DNA of 64,000 nt from NCBI GenBank assembly GCA_024500155.1, contig CM044880.1:3038001-3102000 (forward strand), read 5' to 3'. Position numbers and translations under genes: made by a program. The notes below the pieces were generated by a model that was not told the DNA's origin, did not search any database, and saw only the letters and a list, made by a program, of their open reading frames with translations. The DNA is from Chenopodium formosanum (lineage: Eukaryota > Streptophyta > Magnoliopsida > Caryophyllales > Amaranthaceae). Below are positions 34,430-47,835 of the stretch, one piece after another. Each line of letters opens with the position of its first letter. Position 1 is the stretch's first letter.

Positions 34430-37400
34430 ATGGCGACCATGTTAGGAACGCCATGGATAAGAATCAAGGTCGTACCAGATTTCCACTCCCCTATTTTCCG
34501 GCAATCTTCCCTCTCTCTCCAACGCAGCTTCCGCCGTCACTTCCGCCGTGATTTCTCGATTTCCGCTTCGTCCGATTCTCCTTTTCCGAGTAAGAATGAC
34601 GGCGAAATCAGAGTTCGATTCGCTCCTTCTCCCACCGGAAATCTTCACGTCGGCGGCGCAAGAACTGCTCTCTTCAATTACCTATTTGCTAGGTTAGTTC
34701 AGATTTTTGTTCATTTCCAGTTTTATTAAATTTTTTTTTGCGATTTTTGAATTTTCTGGAAATTTTGGTAAATTAGGTCAAAAGGTGGGAAATTTGTTCT
34801 GAGAATTGAGGATACTGATTTAGAAAGATCGACGAAGGAGTCTGAAGAGGCTTTGTTGCGTGATCTTACCTGGCTTGGTCTTAATTGGGATGAAGGTACT
34901 TCAATTTTTGCTGCATTTCGGTTCTAGGTTTAAATTTTGCTTTTGCTTTTTAATTTCTATAATTGATGTTGGTGTAGTTAACTTAGCATTCATGGTAAAG
35001 TTTAATTCACTCAGCTGATATGCATCTTGAGCTAACAAGTTAGTGAAAAATGTTAAATGTGTTGCTAGATTTAGCCACAAGGGTCCAGTGTTAGCGTCAA
35101 ATACATTGTCTAAGATAGTATGAATTTCGGATTTTATGACAAAAATACGCGTTGGTTAGTGTTATTAGTGGTATTTAGTCATTGGACCATTAGGGCTGCA
35201 TATGTTGTTTTTCAACATTGTAATGAATCAGTATATTTATTTTTGATGTACAAGGTAGAGTATAAAGACTATAAACCCCTGGAATGATGTTGGAAATATG
35301 TACCTCTCACATTAAGTTTCAAATGTACTTCCGGATTTTGGACATGAATAGTGATATAAGTCATCCATGAGACCCTTTAAGTATGCTTACCGAGTCCACC
35401 ACAAGCTTTAGTTACTTTGATACTAGTATATAAGGATATATGCATTTGTACTTACTGATTTTGGAATATGCACCTCTAATATGTGAACTTTGGAATTTGG
35501 TTGGGTATGAGGAATGGTTTTAATGATTGAGTTTCTTACTTTGTCCTATGAAGGATTTTTTTGTTCATTTTTAACTTATTTTTCTCTGTATTTGAATATC
35601 ATTTTCATTTGTTATACATTGTATTGTTAAGTTGCAAGATACAGTGTAAACTTGCCAGAAATGATTGTGATGCTGTTTGCTATATGCAGGTCCTGGAGTT
35701 GGTGGAGACTATGGTCCATATAGACAATCTGAAAGAAACAGTCTGTACAAGCAATATGCTAATAAGCTTTTAGACTCTGGTTATGTTTATCGGTGCTTCT
35801 GCTCTAACGAGGTAACTTAATCTGGGTTGTATGGGCTATTGAGTTAATGTGGTACATTCTTGGCCTTGATTATGAGTGGTGACATGAAAGATAAAATTGA
35901 TTATTAAAGGATAGTTGTAACAAAAAAATTCTGTTGGCAGAACAAACCAGATTATATCAAAAGAATAATTAATTGAATAGACTTGCACATGGATATTACT
36001 CTTCATTACTCAAGAATAATTTACTTATAAATGGCATCTATGACAAGTAAGTACTGATTCATGGGGCGCAGAACTTAAAACAGAGTGTAGGAGATTTATC
36101 ATTTAGCATTCACTGATGTAATACGGAGTAATATTTCAGTGTTGGGATTGGCCATTGTATTTTAGCTGTTAACTCTATTTTGTCTGAAACTGAGGTGTAT
36201 TGTTTTGCTCGACTGTTACATTGCAGTTACACTATCATTATGAATTTGACTTGTTGCTGCTTCAAAGAAATGTTGATAATATGTTGAGTTCAGGTTCTAA
36301 GGCTATGTATGTGTCTATTAGGAACTTGAAAAAATGAAGGAGACTGCAAAACTGAAAGGATTGCCACCAGTATACAATGGAAAATGGGCCACTGCCAGTG
36401 ATGTTGATGTAAAGGAAGAGCTGGAAAAGGGATCCCCATTTACGTACCGATTTCGTGTACCCAAGGATGGGAGTCTCAAAATTGATGACCTTATTCGAGG
36501 AGAAGTATGTAATTTTTTTTTATTGCCCTAAAATTAGTCAATCACAGCATATAGCTATTATTATATACCCCCTTTGTCTGGAAGCATGAAAACATAAATG
36601 ATTTATCATTTCTGCGAACAATTTCTGAACCATCATTTAACTTCCAAATATGTTTCCACTTATATGGAGTGACCAAGAGGGGATGGGAAAGAGACAACTA
36701 TCATAAAGGGTATTTCAGTGACTGTATAGTTAATTATTTAGGATGGTTTTGTTCCTTGTGACATTAACTACTGGACAGAGGGAATGTATTTCAATGAATT
36801 AGTGATTCAACTTGTCCCAGAAAATATAGTCCATGTTTGAACCAGGTTTAGCTGACATTTTTCTTCCTTCAGTTTTCCTGTCTTTTCTTTGGCTTTACCT
36901 TGCATTTAGCTAGATGCTTGTTTGTCCAATATTTATTTAGCATTAGGTTACCTTGCCTACTAAAGTGAGGCAAGAAAATATTAAAGCTTTGACTAGTATT
37001 TGAATAACATAATAGAGTTTGGCAATTCGTGGTTTCAACAAGGTGTTAAAGTGTTTGATAGCATAATGAAGGTTAGGTGGAACTTGGATACCCTTGGAGA
37101 TTTTGTGATCATGCGGAGTAATGGGCAACCTGTGTACAACTTCTGTGTCACAGTTGATGATGCGACAATGGCCATTTCACATGTTATCAGGTGAAGTTCA
37201 TCTAGACGTGATGCTATCCCGGTGTATCTTTTCTCTTGCCCTTGTATTCTTCTTGCATCTTGATAAATCGTGTTTCTCCTGCCCATTAGCAAATGGAGGG
37301 TGTCAATTGCTGAACCTTAATCTTTTTTTAACCTGCTTATCAGAGCGGAGGAGCATCTACCTAATACACTGAGGCAGGCATTAATATACAAGGTGATGTC

Positions 37401-40003
37401 TGGTGTCTCTAGGATCTTTTCTTTGTTTCTTTTGAGCTCTGGCTGCCTATCTCTTCCAACTGTCAAGAAAACTGAATATTGGAATCTTTGTAATGCTTTA
37501 CTTACAGGCTCTAGGATTTCCTATGCCCAACTTCGCCCATGTTTCTTTAATTCTTGCACCTGATCGAAGCAAACTATCTAAGCGTCATGGTGCGACTTCA
37601 GTGGGTCAGGTTTGTGGCGAAGAACAAATTTTTAAAATTTTATGCTAGCATAATGGTCTGGAATCTGGATTGATACAGTCATTGAATATTTTTGCATTTG
37701 ACAAACAGTTCAGGGAGATGGGATACCTGCCTCAGGCTCTGGTGAACTTCTTGTCGTTATTGGGCTGGGGGGATGGTACTGAAAATGAATTTTACACTAT
37801 TGAGCAACTTGGTTAGTTACTCTCACCCTATATAAGCCTGTTGAACTGCTCCAGGAAATGTCATTTTTGTTAATTTTCATTTGTGTGAGTATTGTTTCAT
37901 GTGATTGCAGTGGAAAAGTTCACTATAGAACGTGTAAATAAGAGTGGAGCTATATTTGACACTACTAAATTGAGGTAAATTTGAAGCTAACTGTCATTTT
38001 GTTGACTTTATGCACTGGATCTTGCATTTCGATCTAGTTTCTTCAGTTTCTTGTTTACTTGTAGGCCACATGGATTCTGTAGCAGAATATAGGGCCTGTT
38101 CATATTTACTTATTTCCAGTTCAGTTCAGCTCCAATCAGTTCAGTTCAGTTCAGTTCAGCTCCAATCAGTTCAGTTCAGTTCAGTTCAGTTCAGTTCAAC
38201 TCTTAATTTCCCTCTCTCATAAAAGATTCATTTCAGCTTAGTTCAGTTCAGTTCAGCTCCAATTAGTTCAGTTCAGTTCAGCTCCAATCAGTTCAGTTCA
38301 GCTCATATAATGAACAGACCCATAGTTGTTGGGATAAATTGCAGTACCTGTTTACTGACATTTTTTATTTGGATCTTGTTCATGGAAACATCAGGTGGAT
38401 GAATGGGCAGTACTTGCGAGCTTTGCCATCAGATGAGTTGAATAAAGTTGTTGGAGAGCATTGGAAGAGTAGTGGCATCCTCAATGAATCCGAGGGACTG
38501 TTTATAGAAGTAAGTAAAGTGTATTTTGTATTTTTGAAATAGAGAGGGAGAAACTAATTTGATTTGCCTACATTTAGTTTACAATATATGATGTGCACTT
38601 CTATAGCCTAAATGAGTTGCTCACTTACACATGAAAAAAAAAAATTGAACTTATGATCTGTCTTGTGAATGATGTATTATCTATTTCTCCCTCCATCTAA
38701 AATTAATAAGCACAACCAAAGTACTTCCTTCGTTTCATTTTACTTGCAACACAACCTCATGGCACACACTTTGAGGAAAAGATTAAATACCCCATTGAGG
38801 CTGTGTTGCTATTATAGAAAACAGAGGAAGTATATCAATTTCAAAGTTTATAAACTGCAATTACAATTCATCACCACTTGCTAGGGAATATAATATTGAG
38901 TTGATTTAATTGTGTATCTATGCAACTTATTAATTAATTATTTTATCAGATGTTAAGAATCTGAGATGGTTAAACTGTGTGAGCAGGAGGCTGTTGCATT
39001 GCTGAAGGATGGACTTGAGTTAGTACCAGAATCAGACAAATTGCTTTCAAACTTGCTATCGTATCCATTAAGTGAAACTCTTGCAAGGTACTTTGTGAAT
39101 TTTTAATCCTTGATTGAAGTTTTATTTAGTGGTATAAATGTTTGATTGTGCCTTCTCAGCTCATGTCCTGTGGGAATTTCCAAATGCAAATTTAGCCTTT
39201 GTATCTCTGTATGGAAGTTGTACTTGCTAATACTAGTGCTTGTTTTAAATTTATAATGGGTGCGCAGCAGTTATTAAACAGTTTAACAATCAAGAGTGTT
39301 AAGTCATACTATATACTGAATTGAAGCTATTACATAGTTTCTTAATCCTATTCTCATAATTAATCATTGATGTTATTTTTGAGAAAATTTGCCACCAAGG
39401 GAATTGCAAAACTGTGTCTAAAACACTATGCTGGAACTTGAAGAAGACAAGTAATGCTTGGTTCAGCTCTTTGAATGAATTTGTGTATTCATAAGATTTT
39501 TGATTTTGCTTAAATTATCCTTTGTAGTTCTGAAGCTAAGCCAGTTCTTGAAGATGGGCTTTCTGATGTGGCATCCAGTCTCTTAGCAGCACATGACAGT
39601 GGTGAGCTCAGTGCAGCACTCCAAGAAGGCCATTCTGGCTGGAAAAAGTGGGTCAAGGGTTTTGGGAATTCATTAAAGCGCAAGGTATTTTTAACCCCGT
39701 TGAGGTGATATGATTCTGTGTCTTCCCTTTCCTCTCTTTCTGATCTTATCTCACTGGAATATGTCATGGCAGGGTAAAGCCCTCTTTATGCCCCTCCGAG
39801 TGTTGCTGACAGGAAAGCTCCATGGTCCAGATATGGGAGCTAGTATTGTTCTGTTGCATCAAGCAGGGACTACTGGTATTGTAAATCCTCAATTTGGGTT
39901 CATAACATTAGATGAAAGGTTCAAAATGCTTCGGGAATTGGACTGGGAGTCATTTAAAGCAGACTCTTCTGCGCCAGAACCAGCTACCACTGCAGCACTT
40001 TGA
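34430..40003 (+). CDS. OVA3: Glutamyl-tRNA synthetase, chloroplast/mitochondrial
   Basis: Charges tRNA-Glu in organelles. In plastids Glu-tRNA also feeds tetrapyrrole synthesis. Thirteen exons: 34430-34692, 34777-34895, 35690-35811, 36322-36504, 37072-37190, 37344-37392, 37508-37609, 37709-37811, 37911-37974, 38395-38509, 38987-39087, 39528-39684 and 39773-40003. All fit GT-AG and keep frame: 575 aa. A basic, Ser/Arg-rich transit peptide (about 1-57) precedes the class I catalytic core: RFAPSPTGNLHVGG (HIGH box HVGG at 73-76), RIEDTDLERS, GPYRQSERN, YNFCVTVDDATM and KLSKRHG (KMSKS box, 307-313). The C-terminal anticodon-binding part is bacterial type. The start at 34430 is the first in-frame ATG; the next is only three codons on. 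Intron 9 carries a TTCAG element, and introns 4 and 10 carry MITEs. Confidence 0.95.
36568..36786. mobile_element. Stowaway-like MITE in GluRS intron 4
   Basis: 219 bp with imperfect inverted ends CCCCCTTTGTCTGG and CTGGACAGAGGGAATG, flanked by TA on both sides. Confidence 0.6.
38092..38321. mobile_element. (TTCAG)n element in GluRS intron 9
   Basis: 230 bp between ATA copies (38089-38091, 38322-38324), ends GGGCCTGTTCATATT and ATAATGAACAGACCC. The interior is long TTCAG arrays with 'gctccaatcagttcag' units. The intron's splice sites (37975 and 38394) are untouched. Confidence 0.82.
38724..38830. mobile_element. Stowaway-type MITE in GluRS intron 10
   Basis: 107 bp, inverted ends CTTCCTTCGTTT and AAACAGAGGAAG, internal arms TTGCAACACA and TGTGTTGC, and TA on both sides. 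Confidence 0.65.
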
Positions 40004-41845
40004 GATAGAATAGAATTTGGCACTTTTCCCTATTTCCACAGCCAAGTTTTGCAATTTTGACTTCGAAGAGTAGCGATGCCTATTTTGCAGCTTCATTTTA
40101 CTAGGCTTTTGTATTTGAAACTGGTTGATAGAAATTGAAACATATTGAATCTTAAGTATTACACATTTACACAGCAATTGGCTGCCTGGTTTACGACTTA
40201 TGAGTACTGACCTGTCAGTTATTCAGACTTATATGTTTCAGACAATTCTTGACGATGTAAGGTGAAATTGTGTATACATGGAACTTTCCATACCTCTCCA
40301 TAAGTGTTTGGTAGAACATCAGAGCAAGTGATGGCGAATTGGTAACAACCGATCTCCACTGACCCAGTCTTTTTATTTGAGTAATTCAAATTGGTCTATT
40401 TTTTGTTTTAGTTGCAGAGTCATGACCAACTTGGTATCATTAAGAATCTCTCATAAGAAGACCAAGTAAAGTCTGCTCTATTGGATTCAGAGTACTTAAC
40501 AGCGCAAATAAGTACACTTAAACAGTTTTAAAATTAGCCTGACCATTCAAATATGTGACCCAATAAATCTATAATAGTTAATACTTCATAGGACTCAATA
40601 TATTTATGAGGTACGTTGCTTCAAATTATTCATTAATACAGGATTTCTGTTAACAAAAGATTTTATTTATTATTTTTTTTTTAATTTTTTTTTTTAATAG
40701 AAGTATTATAAAATTTTAAATAATTTCTTAAAAATTAAGGGTCTGTTCTGATTGACTGAACTGTGCTGAAAATAATTTGAAAAGAACAGGTCCTTACATT
40801 TTGTTAAATATCAGAGTATTGTGGTTTTTTTTTTTAAAAAAAAAAAAAACAAAAAACAGACTATTGTTCAAACAAAATTTTATGAGATTTTTTACTTTAT
40901 CCAATTGGATGTACTTTGTAAATTCTATTAAATTTACTTTGTATTTCAATCACTCGTTGAAAATTTCCCTTTACAAAACCTTCTTACAACTTGCTTAGTT
41001 GGATAGTTGGATACAGATAAAAAGAAAAACTAATTGTTAAAAGTTTAAAACTCTTGAAGTTACTAATGCACTTAGCTTTTGCTTTTGGCGGGGTGACATT
41101 TCCTAAATACTATTTGAATGTACTGATCTTGTAGCCGACTCTAATTCATTCTGAGATTAAGGTTTTGTTGTTGACCTTGTTTTTGTTGTAATATGTATTG
41201 ATTTAAGGTGGTAAGTCTGGTAACTCTAGTAATAAGTGTCTTAATGATAAGTAAACAACTACTCATTATTTTACCTTATACACCGCATTTACTTAAGACA
41301 TTACGGAGTATCCTTACATGTTAACTAAACGATCACTATTTTTTAAAAAATTGATCAATACTTACAAATTAACAATGAGCAAAACCATTTATACAAGCAA
41401 TTAACAAATCATTGAAATTTGAAACCGACATAGACCATAGTATAATACTAATAACAATGTACAATAGAATCTGAATTCTCAAATTCATTTACACAGTCAA
41501 CATAATACAATCTCCTACATAAAAGTCCATTCAAACTTCAATGTCTTAATCCACCATTATAAAAATATTTAACTTTAGTATTATGAAATTAATAATGCTT
41601 GCTTAGCTTAATAACATAACATAACTCCAATATTAAGAAATAAAATTAAAATTTTCCTCAAAAGAAAAAAAAAAAGAAATTAAATTAAATACCACGTGTC
41701 TACAAAATCTTCCCAATTTTCTCTTCAGAGTTCAGACCAACACCAACAAACTTCCTTTCTTCTTCTTCTTCTTCCTTTCGATCATCTTTTCAGTATTACT
41801 TCACCTTCAACAAAACTATCATATTTTCTCTCTCCTCATCCATTA
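40004..41845. other. Intergenic between GluRS and BIG1
   Basis: GluRS 3' UTR at first, then AT-rich DNA with a 55-bp mini TTCAG element (40739-40793) and poly-T/A runs near 40680 and 40830. The last 150 bases are strongly C/T-rich (tcttcttcttcttcc near 41761), as in many plant 5' leaders. Confidence 0.5.
40739..40793. mobile_element. Minimal (TTCAG)-family element, about 55 bp
   Basis: Starts GGGTCTGTTCTGATTGACTG and ends GAACAGGTCC: the two termini of subfamily 1 with almost no interior. The flanking 3-mers are TAA and TTA, not an exact repeat. Confidence 0.5.
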
Positions 41846-41872
41846 ATGGCGATCTTCATCTCAGATCTCTAA
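41846..41872 (+). promoter_or_regulatory. Upstream ORF in the BIG1 leader
   Basis: ATG GCG ATC TTC ATC TCA GAT CTC TAA, an 8-codon ORF ending 28 bases before the BIG1 start. It matters only if transcription begins upstream of it, which the C/T-rich leader makes likely but does not prove. Confidence 0.4.
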
Positions 41873-41900
41873 TTTCTCACTTTCTCTCTCCTCTTCGTCA

Positions 41901-44900
41901 ATGGCGTCGTCTCAATCTCTTGGCGGTTCAACTCGCTGCGGCAAAATCCTCGGTCCATCCTTCGACAAAATCATCAAGAATGTCGCATGGCGGAAGCATA
42001 CAAACCTTGTAGCCGCTTGTAAATCCGCCATTGATAAGCTTGAAACCCTAACTGAACAACCTTCTCTTTCTCTCTCTTCTCCGATCCCTACATTATCGCC
42101 TTCCGACGCCGACGCTTTTCTCTCTCCTCTTCTGCTTGCGCTCGACACCGCTTCTCCGAAGATCATCGATCCTGCTCTCGACGCTCTTTTTCGCCTCTTC
42201 TCGAACAATCTTCTTAGGTTTGAGCTCGATCGTTCTTCCGATGATAACAGCAATTCGCTGGTTTTTCAGCTGATTGAATCTGTTTGTAAGTGTTGTGGTT
42301 TGGGAGATGAGCTGGTTCAGTTTTGTGTGATGAAGGTGCTGTTATCGGCGATTCGATCTCCGTTTGTTGAGTTTAGAGGTGATTATCTTAACCACATTGT
42401 TAAAACTTGTTATAATGTTTATTTAGGGGGTTTGAATGGGACTAATCAGATCTGTGCTAAGGCTGTTTTAGCTCAAATTGTGTTAATTGTATTCGCTCGT
42501 GTTGAAGAGGATTCTATGTTTGTTAGTAGTTTTAAGACGATTACAGTTTCGGAGTTGCTTGAATTTACTGATAGGAATTTGAGTGAAGGGAATTCTGCTC
42601 AATTGGTTCAGAATGTCATTAATGAAGTTATGGATTGTAATGGAGGGGTTGAAGAATTTAATCAACATACCGAAAACTCCCAGAATGGAGATGTGAATGT
42701 GGATGGGAATGAGGATAAGAATGATGGTGATGATTCAGGGGCGAAACCGGAGGAAAATAACGAAGCAGGGGCGAAAGTGGAGGAGAATACTGAAGCAGGG
42801 GCGAAAATGGAGGAAAATAGTGATGAGGGGAAACCAGAAGTGAAAAGTGAAGGACTGGGAGGATCAGGGGAAAGGGAGAGTTTGCTTAGAGAGGATGGTT
42901 TTATGCTGTTTAAGAACTTGTGTAAATTGTCAATGAAGTTCTCTTCACAGGAGCATTCTGATGATGAGATTCTACTAAGGGGGAAAATCCTATCTTTGGA
43001 ATTGCTGAAGGTGATTATGGATAATAGCGGTCTTGTTTGGTGCTCGAATGAGAGGTAACTTTCTAAATTTGTTTTATCAATCATGTTTGATGTTGCTGTT
43101 GTTGAATCTATGATTTAGGTAGTTTATGAAGTTTTCATGCCCAGTTCAATAGTTGCTGTACCAATATAATGACATTGGTGTACTGTTGTGATAGACGAAG
43201 AGAAGCTCTTTTGAAAGTACCTAATACTGGTCTTGTAGTTGCTCTCTTAAAAAACCCAATCTGGTCTTGTATAGTATATACCTTATGTAAGATGAAGCAC
43301 ATACAAAAGCCTTATCTCACCAACAAATACTCCGGATTTCTTACAGATACAAAAGATTTGCACCAGATTTCTTACACCAGAAATTTGTATAAGGTACATT
43401 AGTATATACAATGTACACATACTGGTCTTGTTTATATACCTTCTGTAAGATGAAACACATACTAATCTAATGTAATATGAAACACATACAAAGGCAAATC
43501 TTGATATATTTGGATTCAGTTTTTCCTAATTTAGGCTACAAGACTGGTTAATATTTGCTTAGTGCAACTATTGTAATTGATTTAGCTATATCAATGGGGA
43601 AGAATTTCCTACACTTGAGGTCCCCCCCCCCCCCCCCACAGACACACACACACACACACTGGTGCTTGAGGGTTGGAGAGAGAAAGTTAGTGAGGAAACT
43701 AAGTGAACTATGGTCTGGGAAAGAATGGATCTCACAAGTAAGCTCCGGTATACTGGCTCTCAATGCCCTGGGCCTTACTGACAGACCACTTACACTTTCA
43801 GGACCACAGACCACTTACAGACAGCTTCTGTGAAACTGCTTCCTAGTGTATTTGTTTTTCACTTGCCTTTATCAATTGTTGTGTCAGTGATGTTCCCGTT
43901 TGAATATTATTGCAATTGTCTGTGCTCTTTCTTGCAGCTTCCTGAACATCATCAAACAGTTTCTCTGTTTGTCATTGCTGAAGAACAGTGCATTGTCAGT
44001 GATGACCATCTTCCAGCTTTTGTGCTCAATTTTTATGAGCTTGCTTTCAAAATTCAGATCAGGGTTGAAATCTGAGATTGGAATCTTCTTTCCAATGCTT
44101 ATCCTTCGTGTCCTGGAAAATATAACTCAGCCTCGTTTTATTCAGAAAATGACTGTCCTTAACCTACTAGAGAAGATTTCTCAAGATCCACAGCTAATCA
44201 TTGATATTTTTGTCAACTACGATTGTGACCTGGATGCTCCAAACATTTACGAGAGGTACTTCTGATGTCTAATTCTTTGTTTAGGTCTCAAATAGAAAAA
44301 AAGGTGTGTAAAGTTTGCTTGTCTGGGAGTTATCTGTTTCCTTTCCATTGCATATCTATTCTCTATCGTCTTTTGCATTGTTGAAAATGAATTATTTTGC
44401 TAGATTGTTAATATTCTATGTTGTATGAACTTTTGCTATTAATTTGCAGTTTTTGCATCTCTCGTATCCATATCTGCTGTTGTGCTGACTCATTAGTAAA
44501 TGACTTTTTCTAATGGCATGCATGAGGGTGTTGAAAATTATGCAGAAAAAAGAATACTCATGAATGTAAACTGTGTAAATTGTCATTTTAGCAAATTTGA
44601 CAGATTAAGTAGTTTTATAGAATGATGAGAGGATTTAATCAAAGATTTCTTCACACGAGCATATGTATTATAGTCTTTGATGATGTAATGGTTTGTTATA
44701 TGGAAGTGTTTACAGTAATTGGGATGACATATTGATGAAGCATGATGATATCTTCTGTTTATCTGTTAATTCACTTTAGAAGTATATGTAATTGTGAAGC
44801 TGTGGACCTGTGGTATATCTTTGACAAACTTGCATACTTTCATGGTTAATGGTTTGGAATATATTTTGGTTCACATCTCTTATGATTTGTGAAAGTGTGT

Positions 44901-47794
44901 GCTAACTATGATTTTCTTTTGACCATTGACGTCATTGGTTTTCTGCCTTGATTATAAAAAAAATCTTGACCTCATATAACATGTGCTCTGCATAATTTTC
45001 TGTGAAATAGTAGATATTTTTGCTACACCTGATCCTTCTACAATAGGTGAGACCACGAGAGCTTTACTAGAGACATTTGATCCACGGTCTGTTTTTAGCA
45101 GGAATTGCCGTGGTAGTGGCAAGATAAAAAAAAGTAGTAATTGAATTAAAGGTTGTATGGATGAAGATTGAAAAATGCAGTGCATTAGATTAGTCTATTT
45201 GTTGGTGAGATAAGACCAAATAAATTAATATATTACTTTTTCAGTATTGAAGCATTCTGTTTATCTGTTTATTCACTTTAGTAGTATATGTAAATGTGAA
45301 GTGGTATTTCTTTGACAAACCTGTATACTTGCATGGTTAATGGTTGGGAATATATCTTGGTTCACATTTCTTATGATTTGTGAAAGTGTGTCCTAAATAT
45401 GATTTTAACTGACCAGAGTTGTCACTGGTTTTCTGCCTTGATTATGATGTACTTATCAAAAAAACCTTAACCTCATATAATATGTGCTCCACATAATTTT
45501 CTGTGAAATAGTAGATAATTTTGCTACACCTGATCCTTCTGCGATAGGCGGGAGTGTTACTACACCTGAATCACGGTCTGTTTTGAGCAGGAATTGCCAT
45601 GGTAGTGGCAAGATCAAAAAGTAGTAATTGAACCAGAGGTTGTTTGGATGAATATTGAAAAGAGGCAATGCATTAGATTAGTGTTTTTGTTGGTGAGATA
45701 AGGCCTACTTTTTTTTTTAGTATTGATGAGTGACAGTATAGGAGGCTTATATATATATTAGAACATATCTGCCTGTTGACTCCATACTCATCCTTCTCAC
45801 CCCTTTTGCATTTCATGCCCATTTGATGATCTTTCATAATATGACAGATCTGAAAATCTATTTAAGCTCTTATAATTCCATCAGATGTTTGCAGGACGGT
45901 TAATGGCCTTTTGAAGACTGCTCTTGGTCCTGCACCTGGTTCTACTACACCTTTGTCTCCAGTTAAGGATCTAACTTTTCGAGTTGAATCCGTTAAATGC
46001 CTAGTTAGAATTGTCAAGTCGATGGGAGTATGGATGGACCAGCAACTGAAAATTGGGGAGACTTCTTTGTCGAATAGATCCTCTGTGATGACTGGCTCAG
46101 TAGACATGCATTCTGCCCTGAATGGAGAAGAGGGAATGATTGCTGATTATGAACTTCATCCAGAATCAAATACTGAGTCATCTGATGCTGCAACATTTGA
46201 GCAACGTCGAGCTTATAAACTTGAAATTCAGGTTTTTTATTCCTTTATACTTTGGTTTTTCTAATAGTGCTATAATATTTACTCTGTATTGAACTTAGGA
46301 TGCTTATCTAGAAAGATGAAAGAAGGCATTAATAATTGTTTATCTAGCCAACAGTTGCTTGAGTATGGAATATTGTAACATCACATAATTTCTTGAACAA
46401 AGAAAACTGTTTGTTATCTTATTATATGGCAGACAATCCTTTCATATCAACGTCTAATCTAAATTTCAGCCGTTGAAAGCGATCGTCATGAGTAATGCCT
46501 TTTTCTGACTTCTATTTGAGCAGTTTCCATCTTTACTGCTCAATCAGGGTCATGTCTTTTTGGACTACTGCTTGCTGCTTCACGTCTGCGGAGTCCAGAT
46601 ACATAGAATAGTTACATAAATGAACAGAGAGAACCTAGGATGAAGTGTAGTTGGAGAGAATAGGTCAGGTTGGTTTCAAGGGATTCACCTTTTCTTAGTG
46701 TGAAAGAGGGAATCTAATAATGTCCAATTAAAGAGCTCAGGCCATCTTAATTAGGTTCAAGTTGAAGTAACCTGGTGAGGCAAGTGATACTTCCACAATT
46801 TTTTTCATTATGAATTATCAATGTTATGAGAGTATTATTTTAAAAAAAAGCTATGTCCTGAACCTTATGAACTAAACCTGTTCTATGGGAGTTTTGGGCT
46901 TAATATCGATATTTTAGCAACAAATCTAGAGTGTGTTTGGGGGATTGAAGGAAATGGAAGGAAAGAAATGGAAGGAAAGAAAGGGAAGGGAAATGGAGGG
47001 ATTGAATTTCTTTCATTTGGATAACAAATGAGGTAAGAAGGAAATTGGAGGGGAGAAAAAGAGGATAGAAGGGAATTAAAGGGGAGAGAATGGAGGATTA
47101 AATTGTAAGAAATTGATCTCGCTTACAATGGAGAAACTTGGAATTATTATTCTTCCCTCCCCTCCCTTTCCCTTTCCCTTCTCGCTTCTTCCCCTTCCTC
47201 CCCTTCTTTTCCTTCCCTTTTCTTTATCCAAACAAACTGCTAATGAATCTCATTGTAGTGCTTCGTGCGTTGATCTTAGTGCTAATTCCTAGCATCTTTT
47301 TCGGAAAGGGAATGTTTGTGGGCTATTTATTTCAAGAATAGGCTGGATTCAACCAACTTTATCCTTGTCTCTTGCTTGCTGCAGTGGTTAGTTCTGTAAT
47401 CGTAAGTCATCTAAGATCAACCTGGACAGGAGATCAGCAAATCGAGTTTATATGATAATATTTTTTTCATTCTCTTCTACTTTTCCTCTTCACACCATTC
47501 CCATGTTTCATTAGTCTACATCTTCCCCAAATTTTTTGGTGTTTTAATTTTTTTTTTGTTTAAATACTGGTATATTTCTTTTAGCCATCTTAATTCCTGG
47601 CCCATTCATCAAATTAGTTTCCACTACTCTTTTATTTTTAAAAAAATTATAATAAAATAAAAATGTGATTTCTTAATTTTAGCAGCTCATTTATTTTTTC
47701 AAAGAAAAGAGGAAATTGATCTCCATCAATTAGAACTTTGTGAAGTCTACATAATTTAATTGGCACAAGCATGAAACCACCCATTTTTTATACC

Positions 47795-47835
<41 letters not shown>

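Noticed and set aside
43555..43833. 92-aa ORF in BIG1 intron 1
   Set aside because: Spans the C-run and CA microsatellite; intronic chance ORF.
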